The position numbers were made by a program, and so were the translations under genes. Of a stretch of 64,000 nt of DNA, positions 19,594 to 29,146 are shown piece by piece. The notes under the pieces are model-generated. The model was given only the letters and a program-made list of their open reading frames with translations. It did not search any database and had not been told where the DNA came from. Position 1 is the stretch's first letter. Each line of letters starts with the position of its first letter. This DNA comes from Lysobacter concretionis Ko07 = DSM 16239 (GTDB taxonomy: Bacteria > Pseudomonadota > Gammaproteobacteria > Xanthomonadales > Xanthomonadaceae): positions 62,001 through 126,000 of the forward strand of contig NZ_AVPS01000004.1 in NCBI RefSeq assembly GCF_000768345.1. The letters run 5' to 3'.

Positions 19594-20832
19594 TCAATAC
19601 AACACCCGCGTGCGCAGGGTGCCGGGGATCGCGGACAACAGGGCTTTCAACTCGCCCGCCTGGGCACCGGTCGCGCCGACGTCGATCACCACGTAGCCCA
19701 CGTCGGCGTCGGTGCGCAGGAACTGGCCGTCGATGTTGAGGCCGAGCTGCGAGAAGATCTCGTTGACCCGCGACAGCACGCCCGGCACGTTGCGGTGGAT
19801 ATGCAGCAGGCGCAGGCTGCCGGTGTGTTCGGGCAGGGCGACCTCGGGGAAATTGACCGCCGACAGGGTCGAGCCGTTGTCGCTGTAGCGGATCAGCTTG
19901 GCGGCGACCTCCAGGCCGATGTTGTCCTGCGCCTCCAGCGTGCTGCCGCCGATATGCGGAGTCAGGATGGCGTTGTCGATGCCCGCCAGCGGCGAGACGA
20001 ATGGCTCGTCGTTGCCTTCCGGTTCGATCGGGAACACATCCACCGCGGCGCCGCCAAGGTGGCCGGCTTTCAGCGCCTCGGCCAGCGCATCGATATCGAC
20101 CACCTTGCCGCGCGAGGCGTTGATCAGGTGCGCGCCACGGCGCATCGATGCGATCTGCGCCGCACCGACCAGATTGCGCGTGAGCGGGGTTTCCGGCACA
20201 TGCAGCGTCACCACGTCGCTGCAGGCCAGCAGCTCGTCCAGGTTCGCGGCCGCGCGGGCGTTGCCGAGGGTCAGCTTGTCCTCGATGTCGTGGAAGACCA
20301 CCTGCATGCCCAGCGCCTCGGCGATCACCCCGACCTGGGTGCCGATGTGGCCGTAGCCGACGATGCCGATGGTCTTGCCGCGGACCTCGTGGCTGCCGGT
20401 GGCGGACTTCTGCCAGCCGCCGCGATGGCAGGCGGCGTTCTTCTGCGGGATGCCGCGCATCAGCATGATCGCTTCGGCAATGACCAGCTCGGCCACGCTG
20501 CGGGTGTTGGAGTAGGGCGCGTTGAACACCGGGATGCCGAGCAGTTCCGCGGCGTGCAGGTCGACCTGGCTGGTGCCGATGCAGAAGCAACCGATCGCGA
20601 TCAGCCGCCGCGCCTGCGCCAGTACGTCGGCAGACAGGTGCGTGCGCGAGCGGATGCCGATGATGTGCGCCTCGGCGATCTGGCGCCTGAGCTCATCCTC
20701 GGGCAGGGCCTTGTCGTGGATCTGGATCTGCGAATAGCCCGCGGCGCGGAACCGGTCGACCGCGTTCCGGCTGACGCCTTCCAGCAGCAGCACGCGGATG
20801 TCGTTCTTCGGATAGGAGGTCTTCTTGGCCAC
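19594..20832 (-). CDS. serA: D-3-phosphoglycerate dehydrogenase
   Basis: First enzyme of serine synthesis, oxidising 3-phosphoglycerate with NAD+; relatives can also reduce 2-oxoglutarate to D-2-hydroxyglutarate. The NAD fold has GIVGYGHIGTQVG; catalytic Arg is in INASRGKVVD and His in ILTPHIGGST. A C-terminal ACT domain (about 338-412, LRLLHIHRNVPGVLSRVNEI) indicates serine feedback. 412 residues, like the E. coli enzyme. Start is GTG (MAKKTSYPKND). Divergent from a D-2-hydroxyglutarate dehydrogenase-like gene. Confidence 0.95.
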   Translation of the reverse strand: MAKKTSYPKNDIRVLLLEGVSRNAVDRFRAAGYSQIQIHDKALPEDELRRQIAEAHIIGIRSRTHLSADVLAQARRLIAIGCFCIGTSQVDLHAAELLGIPVFNAPYSNTRSVAELVIAEAIMLMRGIPQKNAACHRGGWQKSATGSHEVRGKTIGIVGYGHIGTQVGVIAEALGMQVVFHDIEDKLTLGNARAAANLDELLACSDVVTLHVPETPLTRNLVGAAQIASMRRGAHLINASRGKVVDIDALAEALKAGHLGGAAVDVFPIEPEGNDEPFVSPLAGIDNAILTPHIGGSTLEAQDNIGLEVAAKLIRYSDNGSTLSAVNFPEVALPEHTGSLRLLHIHRNVPGVLSRVNEIFSQLGLNIDGQFLRTDADVGYVVIDVGATGAQAGELKALLSAIPGTLRTRVLY

Positions 20833-20961
20833 GGTGGTGAGTCATCGGAAAGCGGAGGGTCGAATATCGCAGAAACCCGCCACCGTTGCTGCGATGCAAC
20901 ACTGGACGTGCGCGCGGTGACGCTGGCAGGCTGGACGCCTTTCCCGCTGCGATGGCCTGCC

Positions 20962-22371
20962 ATGAATGATCCGCGCCTGAGCGCCTTGCTGGCCACTGTT
21001 CCCGGATTGCGGCTGAAGACCGGTCCGGCGGATCTGGAATATTACGGCCGCGACTGGACCCGTCGCTGGGTGCCGGCGCCACTGGCGATCGCCCTGCCGG
21101 CCGACGCCGGTGAGGTGCAGGCGATCGTGCGCTGGGCCAACCGGCATCGGGTTGCCATCGCGCCTTCCGGTGGGCGCACCGGCCTGTCGGGCGGCGCGGT
21201 GGCGGCGAACGGGGAGCTGGTGCTCAGCCTGGAGCGGATGAACCGGGTGCTCGCGTTCGACCCGATCGACCGCAGCCTGACCGTGCAGCCCGGCATCGTG
21301 CTGGAGGCCGTGCATCAGGCGGCACGCGGACACGGGCTGTTGTACCCGGTCGATTTCGCCGCGCGCGGGTCGTGTTCGATCGGCGGCAACATCGCCACCA
21401 ATGCCGGTGGCATCCGGGTGATCCGTTACGGCAACACGCGCGAATGGGTGGCCGGACTGAAAGTGGTCACCGGGGCCGGCGAACTGCTCGACCTCAATCG
21501 CGGGCTGGTCAAGAACGCCAGCGGCTACGACCTGCGGCACCTGTTCATCGGCTCGGAAGGCACGCTCGGGATCGTGGTGGAAGCGACCCTGCGGCTGACC
21601 GATCCACCGCCGCCGTCGAACGTGATGCTGCTGGCGTTGCCGTCGTTCGAGGTGCTGATGCAGGTGTTCGCCGTCTTCCGCGAGCGCCTGCAGCTGGAGG
21701 CCTTCGAGTTCTTCACCGACCACGCGCTCCGGCACGTGCTCGCCCATGGCGGCCAGGCGCCCTTCGGTGAGTCGCATCCGTATTACGTGGTGGCCGAGTT
21801 CGCCGCCGGGGACGACGCCCGGCAGGCGGCTGCGTTGGCGGCGTTCGAGCACTGCCTGGAGAACGGGCTCGTCAGCGACGGCGTCATCAGCCAGAGCGAT
21901 GCGCAGGCGGCGCAGCTGTGGCGGCTGCGCGAGGGCATCACCGAAAGCCTGGCCCGGCATCGTCCGTACAAGAACGACGTGTCGGTCCGCATCTCGGCGA
22001 TGCCGGCGTTCCTGGCCGAGGCGCAGTCGCTGCTGGCGCGCGAGTATCCGCATTTCGAGGTGGTCTGGTTCGGTCACATCGGCGACGGCAACCTGCACAT
22101 CAACGTGCTCAAGCCCGATGACGTGGACGAGGCCGGCTTCGTGTCCCAATGCGCGCACGTGACCGACCTGCTGGCGGCGACCCTGCAGCGCCACGGCGGC
22201 AGCATCTCCGCGGAACACGGCATCGGACTGGTCAAGAAACCCTGGCTGGACAGCGCCCGCAGTGCGGCTGAGATCGAGGTCATGCGCGGTATCCGCCACG
22301 TGCTCGATCCGCTGGGCATCATGAATCCGGGGAAGCTGTTCGACCCGCCGGTACCGCCGGGTCACGCCTGA
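20962..22371 (+). CDS. FAD-binding oxidase, D-2-hydroxyglutarate dehydrogenase-like
   Basis: Flavoenzyme of the GlcD/D-lactate/D-2-hydroxyglutarate dehydrogenase family, 469 residues. The FAD domain has PSGGRTGLSGGAV and GGNIATNAGGIRVIRYGN; the C-terminal substrate domain has the family signature GHIGDGNLHIN and SAEHGIGLVKK. Facing serA across 129 bases, it most likely clears the D-2-hydroxyglutarate that SerA makes, as shown for the SerA/D2HGDH pair in Pseudomonas; D-lactate or glycolate remain possible substrates. The frame is open far upstream but only antisense to serA, so the ATG at 20962 (MNDPRLSALL) is chosen. Confidence 0.85.
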   Translation: MNDPRLSALLATVPGLRLKTGPADLEYYGRDWTRRWVPAPLAIALPADAGEVQAIVRWANRHRVAIAPSGGRTGLSGGAVAANGELVLSLERMNRVLAFDPIDRSLTVQPGIVLEAVHQAARGHGLLYPVDFAARGSCSIGGNIATNAGGIRVIRYGNTREWVAGLKVVTGAGELLDLNRGLVKNASGYDLRHLFIGSEGTLGIVVEATLRLTDPPPPSNVMLLALPSFEVLMQVFAVFRERLQLEAFEFFTDHALRHVLAHGGQAPFGESHPYYVVAEFAAGDDARQAAALAAFEHCLENGLVSDGVISQSDAQAAQLWRLREGITESLARHRPYKNDVSVRISAMPAFLAEAQSLLAREYPHFEVVWFGHIGDGNLHINVLKPDDVDEAGFVSQCAHVTDLLAATLQRHGGSISAEHGIGLVKKPWLDSARSAAEIEVMRGIRHVLDPLGIMNPGKLFDPPVPPGHA

Positions 22372-22392
22372 ACGGCGTCGCCACCGCCAGGG

Positions 22393-22509
22393 CTGAACAA
22401 CTGCCGTCATCCCCGCGAAGGCGGGGATCCAGTGGCTTCAAGTCATTGGAGGCAAAGGCTCCGGGTTCCTGCCTTCGCGGAGATGACGGGCAAAAGCCGA
22501 GTTGTTCAG
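22393..22509. repeat. 117-bp nested inverted-repeat element
   Basis: Outer arms CTGAACAACT (22393-22402) and AGTTGTTCAG (22500-22509) are perfect. Inside them a second imperfect inverted repeat of about 24 bp pairs GCCGTCATCCCCGCGAAGGC with the complement of CCTTCGCGGAGATGACGGGC. The left inner arm also folds on itself (CCCCGC-GAAG-GCGGGG). Sequences starting CGTCATCCCCGCGAAGGCGGG are a familiar dispersed palindrome in many proteobacterial genomes; here it occupies most of the 292-base gap before the DUF2388 gene. Confidence 0.7.
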
Positions 22510-22663
22510 ATTCTCCCTGGCCATCCAACTGGCGCTTGAGGCATGCGCCATGACGCGGGCGAAGGTAGTCTGTGCGGCTCGCGGGCCTCGTGTTTCCACG
22601 GGATTCGGGCCCCGATGGATCGTTCCGGCAACCATTCCCCCGACAAGACAGGTACGTCCTCCG

Positions 22664-22999
22664 ATGAAACATTCCCCTCTGCTGTGTGCCACGTTGCTGC
22701 TCGGCCTTTCGTCTCTTGGCCTTTCGCCGGTTGCCTCGGCGTCCAGCTTCTACACCACTTCCGAGGCCGTGACCGGCGCGCTCAAGGGCACCTCCAACGG
22801 CACCTCGGCCACCAGCGGCTCGTTCAGCGACAACAAGGTCGTGCTCGCCGCGCGCGACGATGCCGCCAGCTACGTCGCCAGCGACGGTGCCATCCGGGGC
22901 GTGCATCTGGAAGCGGCCATCGTGTTGCTGCGGGCCGAGTTGCCGGAAGCGCAGGCGGCGAGCGATCTGGATCTGGCGCGGGCAATCCTCGCGCTGTGA
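22664..22999 (+). CDS. DUF2388-family small exported protein
   Basis: A 111-residue protein with a signal peptide (MKHSPLLCATLLLGLSSLGL, cleavage near ASA-SS). The mature part contains SFYTTSEAVTGALKGTS, DNKVVLAARDDAASYVASDG and RGVHLEAAI, matching the DUF2388 pattern of a Ser/Thr-rich start, KVxxAxxDA and FVASxGxxRGxxLE. Function is unknown. In pseudomonads DUF2388 genes are, as far as I recall, often next to a DUF4105 gene, and one follows here 79 bases downstream on the same strand, so they may form a pair in the periplasm. Confidence 0.75.
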   Translation: MKHSPLLCATLLLGLSSLGLSPVASASSFYTTSEAVTGALKGTSNGTSATSGSFSDNKVVLAARDDAASYVASDGAIRGVHLEAAIVLLRAELPEAQAASDLDLARAILAL

Positions 23000-23078
23000 T
23001 GCGTGTGCGGTGCCGGTGAGAGCCGTCCTGTGCGCCGCCGGGCATGACAGCGATTTCCGGTTGCACGACGGCATCCCG

Positions 23079-24974
23079 ATGACCCCGGACCGCCGCCGGA
23101 AGCAATCGTGCAAGGCCATCGCGGCGGGCCGGCTGCTGCTCGCCGCGTTGCTGATCTCGCCCTGGCTGCCGGCGCGGGCGGCGCTGCAGTTGCAGCTGGA
23201 CACCACGGCGCTGACACCGGCCCAGTCACACGCCAGCCAACGACTGCTGGATGACGCGATGTCGCGGTTGCCGCAGCGCTTCAAGGCGGAGCTGGACCGG
23301 CAGATTCCGGTGCGCTGGAGCGACGCGTTGCCCGATGCCGTCTCCGGCCGCGCCGAGCGGAGTGCCCTGTTGCTCAACCGCCGCTGGCTGCCGGCGCTGG
23401 ACGGGGCCGATGTGGTCCCGGCTGCCGGCGGTCGTGAACCGCGCGAGGAACTGTTGGCGACGGTGCTACACGAGCTCGCCCATTTCCATGATCGCCAGCA
23501 CCGGCTGTCGGCCGATCCCCGACTGCTGGACCTGGCCGGCTGGCAGGTCAAGGTGAAGCGCCTGGGGGCGCGCCAGTCGCGCAATCCGTTCAGCGATCGC
23601 AGCCCCGATGTTCATGAATTGACCAGCCCACGTGAGTTCGTCGCGGTCAACTTCGAATACTTCCTGCTCGACCCCGACTACGCCTGCCGCCGGCCCGCCC
23701 TGTACCGGCATTTCAATGCGGTTTTCGACTGGTCTCCCGCCCATCCGGATTGCGCCGGCGACCTGGTCCATGTCAGCGCGGGCAACGATGCCGACGGCGC
23801 TGGAACTGCCGGCGCGCTGGGCAGGATCGATCCGCGCCGCGTGTACGCGGTGGAATACCTGCTGGCCGAGGGCAATGACGAGCCCATGAGCCGCTGGGGC
23901 CACAGCATGTTGCGGCTGGTGGTCTGCGCGCCTGGACGCGAGCCGGGACCGGGTTGCCGCCTCGACCTGCAACACCATCTGGTGCTCTCGTTCCGCGCCT
24001 TCGTCAACGACGTGCAGCTGTCCAGCTGGCGCGGACTGAGCGGCTCGTATCCGTCACGGCTGTTCGTGCTGCCGCTGTCGCAGGTGGTGGAGGAGTACAC
24101 CAGGGACCAGTTGCGCGGATTGCAGTCGATTCCGCTGGCGCTTGAGCGCGAGGAGATCCAGACCCTGCTGGAGCGGGCCGGCCAGCTGCACTGGAGCTAT
24201 GACGGCCGCTACTACTTCGTCAGCAACAATTGCGCGGTGGAGACCTTCAAGCTGCTGCACGACGGCGTGCCGCGGCTGGCGCAGGCGCGGTTGGGCGCGA
24301 TCACCCCGACCGGGCTGCTGAAGCGGCTGCACCGGCGCAGGGTGGCCGACATCGGCGTGCTGGACGATGCGCACGAGGCGCGGCGACTGGGCTACCGCTT
24401 CGACTCGCTGCAGGAGCGTTTCCAGGCGATGTTCGCGGTCGTCCGGCAGGAATTGCCGTTGCCCCAGACCGGCGTCGAGGACTGGCTTTCGCTGCCGGCG
24501 GAGCAGCGACGGGGGTGGTTCGGTGATGCCGGCATGCGGGCGACCGCCGCATTGTTGCTGCTGGAAGAGGCGGCCTTGCGCCGGCAGATCCTGCTGGCGC
24601 AACAGGAACTGAAACGGCGCTACCTCGTGGCGGACTCCGCGCGCGCCGCGGCCGGCGGCGATCTTGGGCAAGCCGACGCCAGCCTGCGACAGATCCTGCA
24701 GGACAGCGGCTTTCTCAGCCGCCCCGCGGAGTTGCTGGCCGCCCGCGAAGGCTATGGCCTGCCGCAGCCCACCGAGCTCGCATCATTGGCCACCGAGACC
24801 GCGCAACGGCAGCTGCGCCTGGCCGACCTCAACGACCGGCTGGCCGCCCAGGTCCGTGACCTGCTGGACCCGCCGACGCGGACGAACCTGGACGAGGCCC
24901 AGGCGAATATCAATGCGCTGAGCGAACGCCTGCGCGCCCTCCATCGCGAAAGCGGCGGACTGGAGCTGCCGTAA
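23079..24974 (+). CDS. DUF4105-containing exported protein with HExxH motif
   Basis: 631 residues from ATG 23079, which gives a signal peptide (LLLAALLISPWLPARA). The N-terminal part has a zinc-metalloprotease-like HELAH motif (His131-Glu132...His135) within TVLHELAHFHDRQ. The centre matches DUF4105 (SRWGHSMLRLVVC, SYPSRLFVLPLSQVVEEY, and YYFVSNNCAVETFKLL with a conserved Asn-Cys). The C-terminus is a long helical region (about 490-631) likely to form coiled coil. Whether it is a protease is untested. It follows the DUF2388 gene and probably acts in the periplasm or at the envelope. The start is supported by the signal peptide, not by a good ribosome binding site. Confidence 0.75.
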   Translation: MTPDRRRKQSCKAIAAGRLLLAALLISPWLPARAALQLQLDTTALTPAQSHASQRLLDDAMSRLPQRFKAELDRQIPVRWSDALPDAVSGRAERSALLLNRRWLPALDGADVVPAAGGREPREELLATVLHELAHFHDRQHRLSADPRLLDLAGWQVKVKRLGARQSRNPFSDRSPDVHELTSPREFVAVNFEYFLLDPDYACRRPALYRHFNAVFDWSPAHPDCAGDLVHVSAGNDADGAGTAGALGRIDPRRVYAVEYLLAEGNDEPMSRWGHSMLRLVVCAPGREPGPGCRLDLQHHLVLSFRAFVNDVQLSSWRGLSGSYPSRLFVLPLSQVVEEYTRDQLRGLQSIPLALEREEIQTLLERAGQLHWSYDGRYYFVSNNCAVETFKLLHDGVPRLAQARLGAITPTGLLKRLHRRRVADIGVLDDAHEARRLGYRFDSLQERFQAMFAVVRQELPLPQTGVEDWLSLPAEQRRGWFGDAGMRATAALLLLEEAALRRQILLAQQELKRRYLVADSARAAAGGDLGQADASLRQILQDSGFLSRPAELLAAREGYGLPQPTELASLATETAQRQLRLADLNDRLAAQVRDLLDPPTRTNLDEAQANINALSERLRALHRESGGLELP

Positions 24975-25001
24975 TCAAGCGACGCGTAATGGCCCGCCGG
25001 T

Positions 25002-25568
25002 TCAGTCCGCGCGCCCGGCGAACTCGCCGCTGGCCGTGCTCACCAGCACGCGCTCGCCGGTGACGATGTATTCGGGAACCATGATCTCCAGCCCGGTCGA
25101 CAACCGGGCCGGCTTCGGGCGCTTGGTGGCGGTGCCGCCCTTGAGCTCGGGCGGGGTCTCGATGACTTCCATCGCGACGCTGGCCGGCAACTGCAGCCCG
25201 ACCGGCAGGTCATCGATGATCTGCACGTAGCAGCCGGACAGGTCGTCGACGATGTAGCCGGCGTCATCACCGATGACGTTGGCATCCAGCGTGTAGGGGG
25301 TGTAGTCCTCGTCGTCGAGGAACACGAACGCATCGCCGTCCCTGTACGAGTAGGTCGCCTGGCGTCGGCTCAACTCGACTTCCCTGAGCTCGTCGTCCCC
25401 GCCCAGGCTGAGGTCGAACTTGTTGCCGCCGGGGACCGAGTACATGGTGAAACGGAACTTGACGTTGCCGCCCCGGCCCTGCGCCGCGCTGCGCTCGATG
25501 TCGCGCACCTGGTAGACGGTGTTGTTGTACTCGACCACGTTTCCTTTCTTGACGTCGTAGGCTTTCAT
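25002..25568 (-). CDS. efpL: elongation factor P-like protein EfpL (YeiP)
   Basis: Translation factor of the EF-P family, 188 residues in three beta-barrel domains (KOW-like 1-65, then two OB folds). It relieves ribosomes stalled at certain proline and other motifs. It is EfpL rather than EF-P: the domain I loop reads AAQGRGGN with Arg32 at the tip, where EF-P carries a modified Lys, and the C-terminus ends EFAGRAD as in E. coli YeiP. Domain II contains [17 protein letters not shown]. Single gene, convergent with the DUF4105 gene. Confidence 0.92.
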   Translation of the reverse strand: MKAYDVKKGNVVEYNNTVYQVRDIERSAAQGRGGNVKFRFTMYSVPGGNKFDLSLGGDDELREVELSRRQATYSYRDGDAFVFLDDEDYTPYTLDANVIGDDAGYIVDDLSGCYVQIIDDLPVGLQLPASVAMEVIETPPELKGGTATKRPKPARLSTGLEIMVPEYIVTGERVLVSTASGEFAGRAD

Positions 25569-25613
25569 GCGTTTTCCGGGTATGGGTATCTGGTTGCGAC
25601 AATCCGGTTCCCT

Positions 25614-25686
25614 GTAGGAGCGACGTCAGTCGCGACCGCACGGCGAAACCGGTTGTCCTCGCGTTCGCGACTTGCGTCGCTCCTAC
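25614..25686. repeat. short BIME (two REP units, 28-base spacer)
   Basis: GTAGGAGCGACGTCAGTCGC plus GAC at 25614-25636 and the inverse TCGCGACTTGCGTCGCTCC plus TAC at 25665-25686. The inner part of the right unit (TTGC) differs from the left. Fills the gap between efpL and the SDR gene. Confidence 0.78.
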
Positions 25687-25699
25687 AAAGGGCGATTGG

Positions 25700-26470
25700 C
25701 TATTTCGGCGCCAGCCGCGTCGCGCCATCGAGGCGGATGGTCTCGCCGTTGAGGTAGGTGTTGCCGAGGATGTAGGCGACCAGGTCGGCGAATTCCTCCG
25801 GCTTGCCCAGGCGCGAGGGGAACGGGATCGTCGCCGCCAGCGACTGCTGTACCGACTCGGGCATGCCGTCGACCATCGGGGTCCAGAACACGCCCGGCGC
25901 AATCGTCATCACGCGGATGCCGAAGCGGGCCAGTTCGCGCGCCATCGGCAGGGTCATGCCGACCACGCCGCCCTTCGACGCGGAGTACGCCGCCTGGCCA
26001 ATCTGGCCCTCGTAGGCCGCGACCGAGGCGGTGTTGACGATGACGCCGCGCTCGCCGTCGGCGCCGGCCTCGTTGTGCTGCATCAGCTCGGCGGCGGCCT
26101 TGGCGACGTTGAAGCTGCCGACCAGGTTGACCATCACCGTGGTCTGGAAGCGCGACAGCGGCATCGGCCCGTCCTTGCCCAGCACGCGACCGGCACCGAG
26201 GATACCGGCGCAGTTGACCGCGACATTGAGGCCGCTCAGGAACTCCCGCGCAGCGGCGACGTTGGCCGCCACCGCCGCTTCGTCGGACACGTCGGTGCCG
26301 AAGAACCGTGCGTTGGCAGCGCCCAGTTCGCCGACGGCGGCGGCGCCCTTTTCCTCGTTGACGTCGAACAGGGCGACCTTGCCGCCGTGCGCGACCAGGT
26401 GCCGGGCAACGGCGAGGCCGAGGCCGGAAACGCCACCGGTGATGATGGCGCGGGTATCGGAAAGCTGCAT
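25700..26470 (-). CDS. short-chain dehydrogenase, 3-hydroxyacyl-CoA dehydrogenase type II (HSD10-like)
   Basis: NAD-dependent SDR of 256 residues. The Rossmann motif is TGGVSGLGLAVA, NAG is present in VNCAGI, and the catalytic Ser-Tyr-Lys are in NTASVAAYEGQIGQAAYSASKG. The segments APGVFWTPMV and PFPSRLGKPEEFADLV are typical of human HSD17B10-like enzymes, which oxidise 2-methyl-3-hydroxybutyryl-CoA in isoleucine breakdown. It ends the minus-strand run that starts with liuC, 72 bases after the GGDEF-EAL gene; AGGA precedes its ATG by six bases. Confidence 0.88.
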   Translation of the reverse strand: MQLSDTRAIITGGVSGLGLAVARHLVAHGGKVALFDVNEEKGAAAVGELGAANARFFGTDVSDEAAVAANVAAAREFLSGLNVAVNCAGILGAGRVLGKDGPMPLSRFQTTVMVNLVGSFNVAKAAAELMQHNEAGADGERGVIVNTASVAAYEGQIGQAAYSASKGGVVGMTLPMARELARFGIRVMTIAPGVFWTPMVDGMPESVQQSLAATIPFPSRLGKPEEFADLVAYILGNTYLNGETIRLDGATRLAPK

Positions 26471-26542
26471 GGAAAGTCCTGCGGGGCGGAAAGCGGTGAT
26501 TCTAGGACAGCCCGCACAAGGGGGCGACCGCGGCCTCCGGTT

Positions 26543-29146
26543 CTACCGCCCAGGCCGCCGCCGCCCAGCCCGGAGCGTCTGCGGGATCGTTCCGGCGTAG
26601 TGGTGTGCGAGTTCGTCGGGCAGCAGTCCGGGCGCGAACAGGAAGCCCTGGCCGACATGCACCCCCTGCGCGATCAGGAAATCCCGCTGGGCGGCGTTCT
26701 CCACGCCTTCGGCCACCAGGCCCAGCTTCAGGCTGCGGGCGATGCCGATGATGGCCTCGCACACCGCCACGTCCGAAGTGCCGTGGGGAATGCCCTGGAC
26801 GAACAACTGGCTCAGCTTGAGGCCGTGGATCGGCAGCCGGCGCAGGTAGTTCAGCGCGCTGTAGCCCTCGCCGAAATCGTCGATGGCCAGGCTCACGCCG
26901 AGGTCGCGCAGTGCGGTAAAGGTGCGCAGGGTGTCGGGTTCGTCCTCGATCAGCACCCGCTCGGTGAACTCCAGCTCCAGCGCGCAGCCGGGCAGGTCGA
27001 ACTCGGTCAACGCCGCCTGCACGATCCCGGCGAGGTCCTCGCCCATGAACTGGCGGTAGGACACGTTGACCGCGACGCGCTCGAGCTGCAGCCCGTTGTC
27101 CCGCCATTCGCGCAACTGCCGGCAGGCCTGGCGCATCACCCAGGTGCCGATGGCGACGATGTCGCCGGTGGTTTCGGCGTGGTCGATGAAATGGTCCGGC
27201 GCCATGTCGCCCAGCGATTGGTTGCGCCAGCGGATCAACGCCTCGGCCGCGACCACGCGCCCGCTGGCGAGGTCGACCTGGGGCTGGTAGACGAGGTGGA
27301 ACTCGTTGTTGTCGATGGCGTGGCGCAATTGGGTTTCCAGCTGCTGGCGCTGCTGCTGCTGGGCGGCCAGTTCGGCGGTGAAGACCTGCCAGCTGTTGCG
27401 GCCACGGCGCTTGCTGGCGTACATCGCCACGTCCGCGCTCTGGATCAGCTGTTGCGAGCGGGTGCCGTCCTGCGGCGCCTGGGCGATGCCGATACTGGCG
27501 GTGATCGCGAACTCCTCGCCGTCCAGGCGGAAGGCGTCGGCGAAGATCTCCAGGATGCGGTCGGCCAGCCGCGGTGGCCGGGCAGGGTCGTCATCGACCG
27601 CGCACACCACCAGGAATTCGTCGCCGCCGAAACGCGCGATCAGCCCCTCGGTGCCCACCGCGCGCTGGATGCGCCGTGCCGCCGCGGCCAGCAGCCGGTC
27701 GCCGGCTGCGTGGCCGAGCACATCGTTGACGACCTTGAACCGGTCCAGGTCGATGTACAGCACGGCCAGTGCCGACTGGGCCGGGTCGGCGAGGCGGGCC
27801 TCGATCTCGAAGCGCAGCGCATCCCGGTTGAGCAGCCCGGTCAGCGGGTCCGTGCGCGCCTTTACCCGCAGGGTTTCCTCGCCCCGCTTGCGGTCGGTGA
27901 TGTCCTGCAGGGTGCCGGTCAGGCGGGCGCTCAACAGGCTGCCGACCCCGATCTCGCCGATTGCACGGACCCAGAATGGCTGGCCGTCACCCCGCATTCC
28001 CTGCAATTCGAGTTGCAGGTCGCGGCCGGTGCTCATGGTCTGCTCAAGTGCGTGGCGCAGGCGGCAGCGGTCGGCTTCGATCAGGCAGTCGAGCAGGCCT
28101 TCGATGGTGTCGGATGCCTGGTCGCGGCCGATGATCCGGCGGGCCTCGTTGGTCAGATAAAGGTGGTTGCGTCCGGTGTCCCACTCCCAGCCGCCGATCC
28201 GGGCCAGCGCCTGGGCGCGCGCGAACAGGGTGCTGTCGCGCTTGAGTGCGGTGACGTCCGAAAACATCGACAGCACCTGCTGCGGCCGCTGGTGGCCGGG
28301 CAGGAACTGCGGCATCGCGGTGACCGATACCCAGGTGAGGCTGCGGCGCTGGCGGTGGAAGAAGCCCAGCACGGTGCTGTGCATGGCGCGCCCATCGCGT
28401 GCAACGCGGGCGGCCGGCAGCTCGTCGGCTTGCAGCTCGCGTCCGTGTTCGTCGACCACCAGCCAGTGCTCGTCGGCAAGGGCCCGGTCCGCACGCTGCC
28501 CCGCCCGGATGCCGAACAGGCGACGGGCAGCCAGGTTCGCATGGGTGATCCTGCCCTCCGCATCGCGCACCAGGATCGCCTTGTCGATGTTTTCCATCAG
28601 CGCGCGATAGCGCAGTTCGGCGTCACGCCGTCCGCTGAGGTCGCGGGCCACCGCAACGATGCAGTTGCGGCCGTCGAGCCGGAAGTTGGCCGAATGCACC
28701 TCGACCGGGAACCGGCTGCCGTCGGCCCGCATGTTGTCGACCTCCAGCACATAGGTGTCGCCGCGGTCGAGGGTTTCCCAGACCGGCTGCAGGTGGTCGG
28801 CGGGCAGGTCCGGATTGATCAGGTGGATGGGCTTGCCGACGATGTCCTCGCGGGCGCGCTGGTAGGCCCGCAGCCCGGCCTTGTTGAGGTCGAGCACGAT
28901 GCCGTCGGCGTCCAGGATGCTGACCGGATCGGGCACCGCATCGAACAGTGCGTAGTAGTGCATCCGCGCGTGTTCCGCGTCGATGTGTGCGGACTGCAGG
29001 GCGCGCGCCGCGCGGATCAACAGCGCGCGGATGGGTTCATCGAGCGCCAGGTCGTGACTGGCCGTCTCCAGCGCCGCCGCCGTGGCCGCCGCATCCGCTC
29101 CATCCGGAGGCGGGGGCAGTCCACGTGCGGGCGGCGCGGATTTCAT
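26543..29146 (-). CDS. PAS-PAS-PAS-GGDEF-EAL cyclic di-GMP enzyme
   Basis: 867-residue soluble signalling protein without membrane segments. Three PAS-like modules (about 64-170, 175-300 and 305-430), then GGDEF (GGDEF at 507-511) and EAL (Glu635-Ala-Leu in [27 protein letters not shown]). Both catalytic signatures look intact, so it could make or break c-di-GMP; the residues at the I-site position are GTEG, not Rxx[12 protein letters not shown] replaces the more common LKID.SFV. Its ATG overlaps the stop of the HMG-CoA lyase gene as ATGA, so it is translated with the leucine catabolic genes. The PAS cofactor is unknown. Confidence 0.92.
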   Translation of the reverse strand: MKSAPPARGLPPPPDGADAAATAAALETASHDLALDEPIRALLIRAARALQSAHIDAEHARMHYYALFDAVPDPVSILDADGIVLDLNKAGLRAYQRAREDIVGKPIHLINPDLPADHLQPVWETLDRGDTYVLEVDNMRADGSRFPVEVHSANFRLDGRNCIVAVARDLSGRRDAELRYRALMENIDKAILVRDAEGRITHANLAARRLFGIRAGQRADRALADEHWLVVDEHGRELQADELPAARVARDGRAMHSTVLGFFHRQRRSLTWVSVTAMPQFLPGHQRPQQVLSMFSDVTALKRDSTLFARAQALARIGGWEWDTGRNHLYLTNEARRIIGRDQASDTIEGLLDCLIEADRCRLRHALEQTMSTGRDLQLELQGMRGDGQPFWVRAIGEIGVGSLLSARLTGTLQDITDRKRGEETLRVKARTDPLTGLLNRDALRFEIEARLADPAQSALAVLYIDLDRFKVVNDVLGHAAGDRLLAAAARRIQRAVGTEGLIARFGGDEFLVVCAVDDDPARPPRLADRILEIFADAFRLDGEEFAITASIGIAQAPQDGTRSQQLIQSADVAMYASKRRGRNSWQVFTAELAAQQQQRQQLETQLRHAIDNNEFHLVYQPQVDLASGRVVAAEALIRWRNQSLGDMAPDHFIDHAETTGDIVAIGTWVMRQACRQLREWRDNGLQLERVAVNVSYRQFMGEDLAGIVQAALTEFDLPGCALELEFTERVLIEDEPDTLRTFTALRDLGVSLAIDDFGEGYSALNYLRRLPIHGLKLSQLFVQGIPHGTSDVAVCEAIIGIARSLKLGLVAEGVENAAQRDFLIAQGVHVGQGFLFAPGLLPDELAHHYAGTIPQTLRAGRRRPGR

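Noticed and set aside
19795-20961. Long plus-strand frame fused to the FAD oxidase
   Set aside because: It is antisense to serA, low in complexity and without homology; the oxidase starts at 20962.
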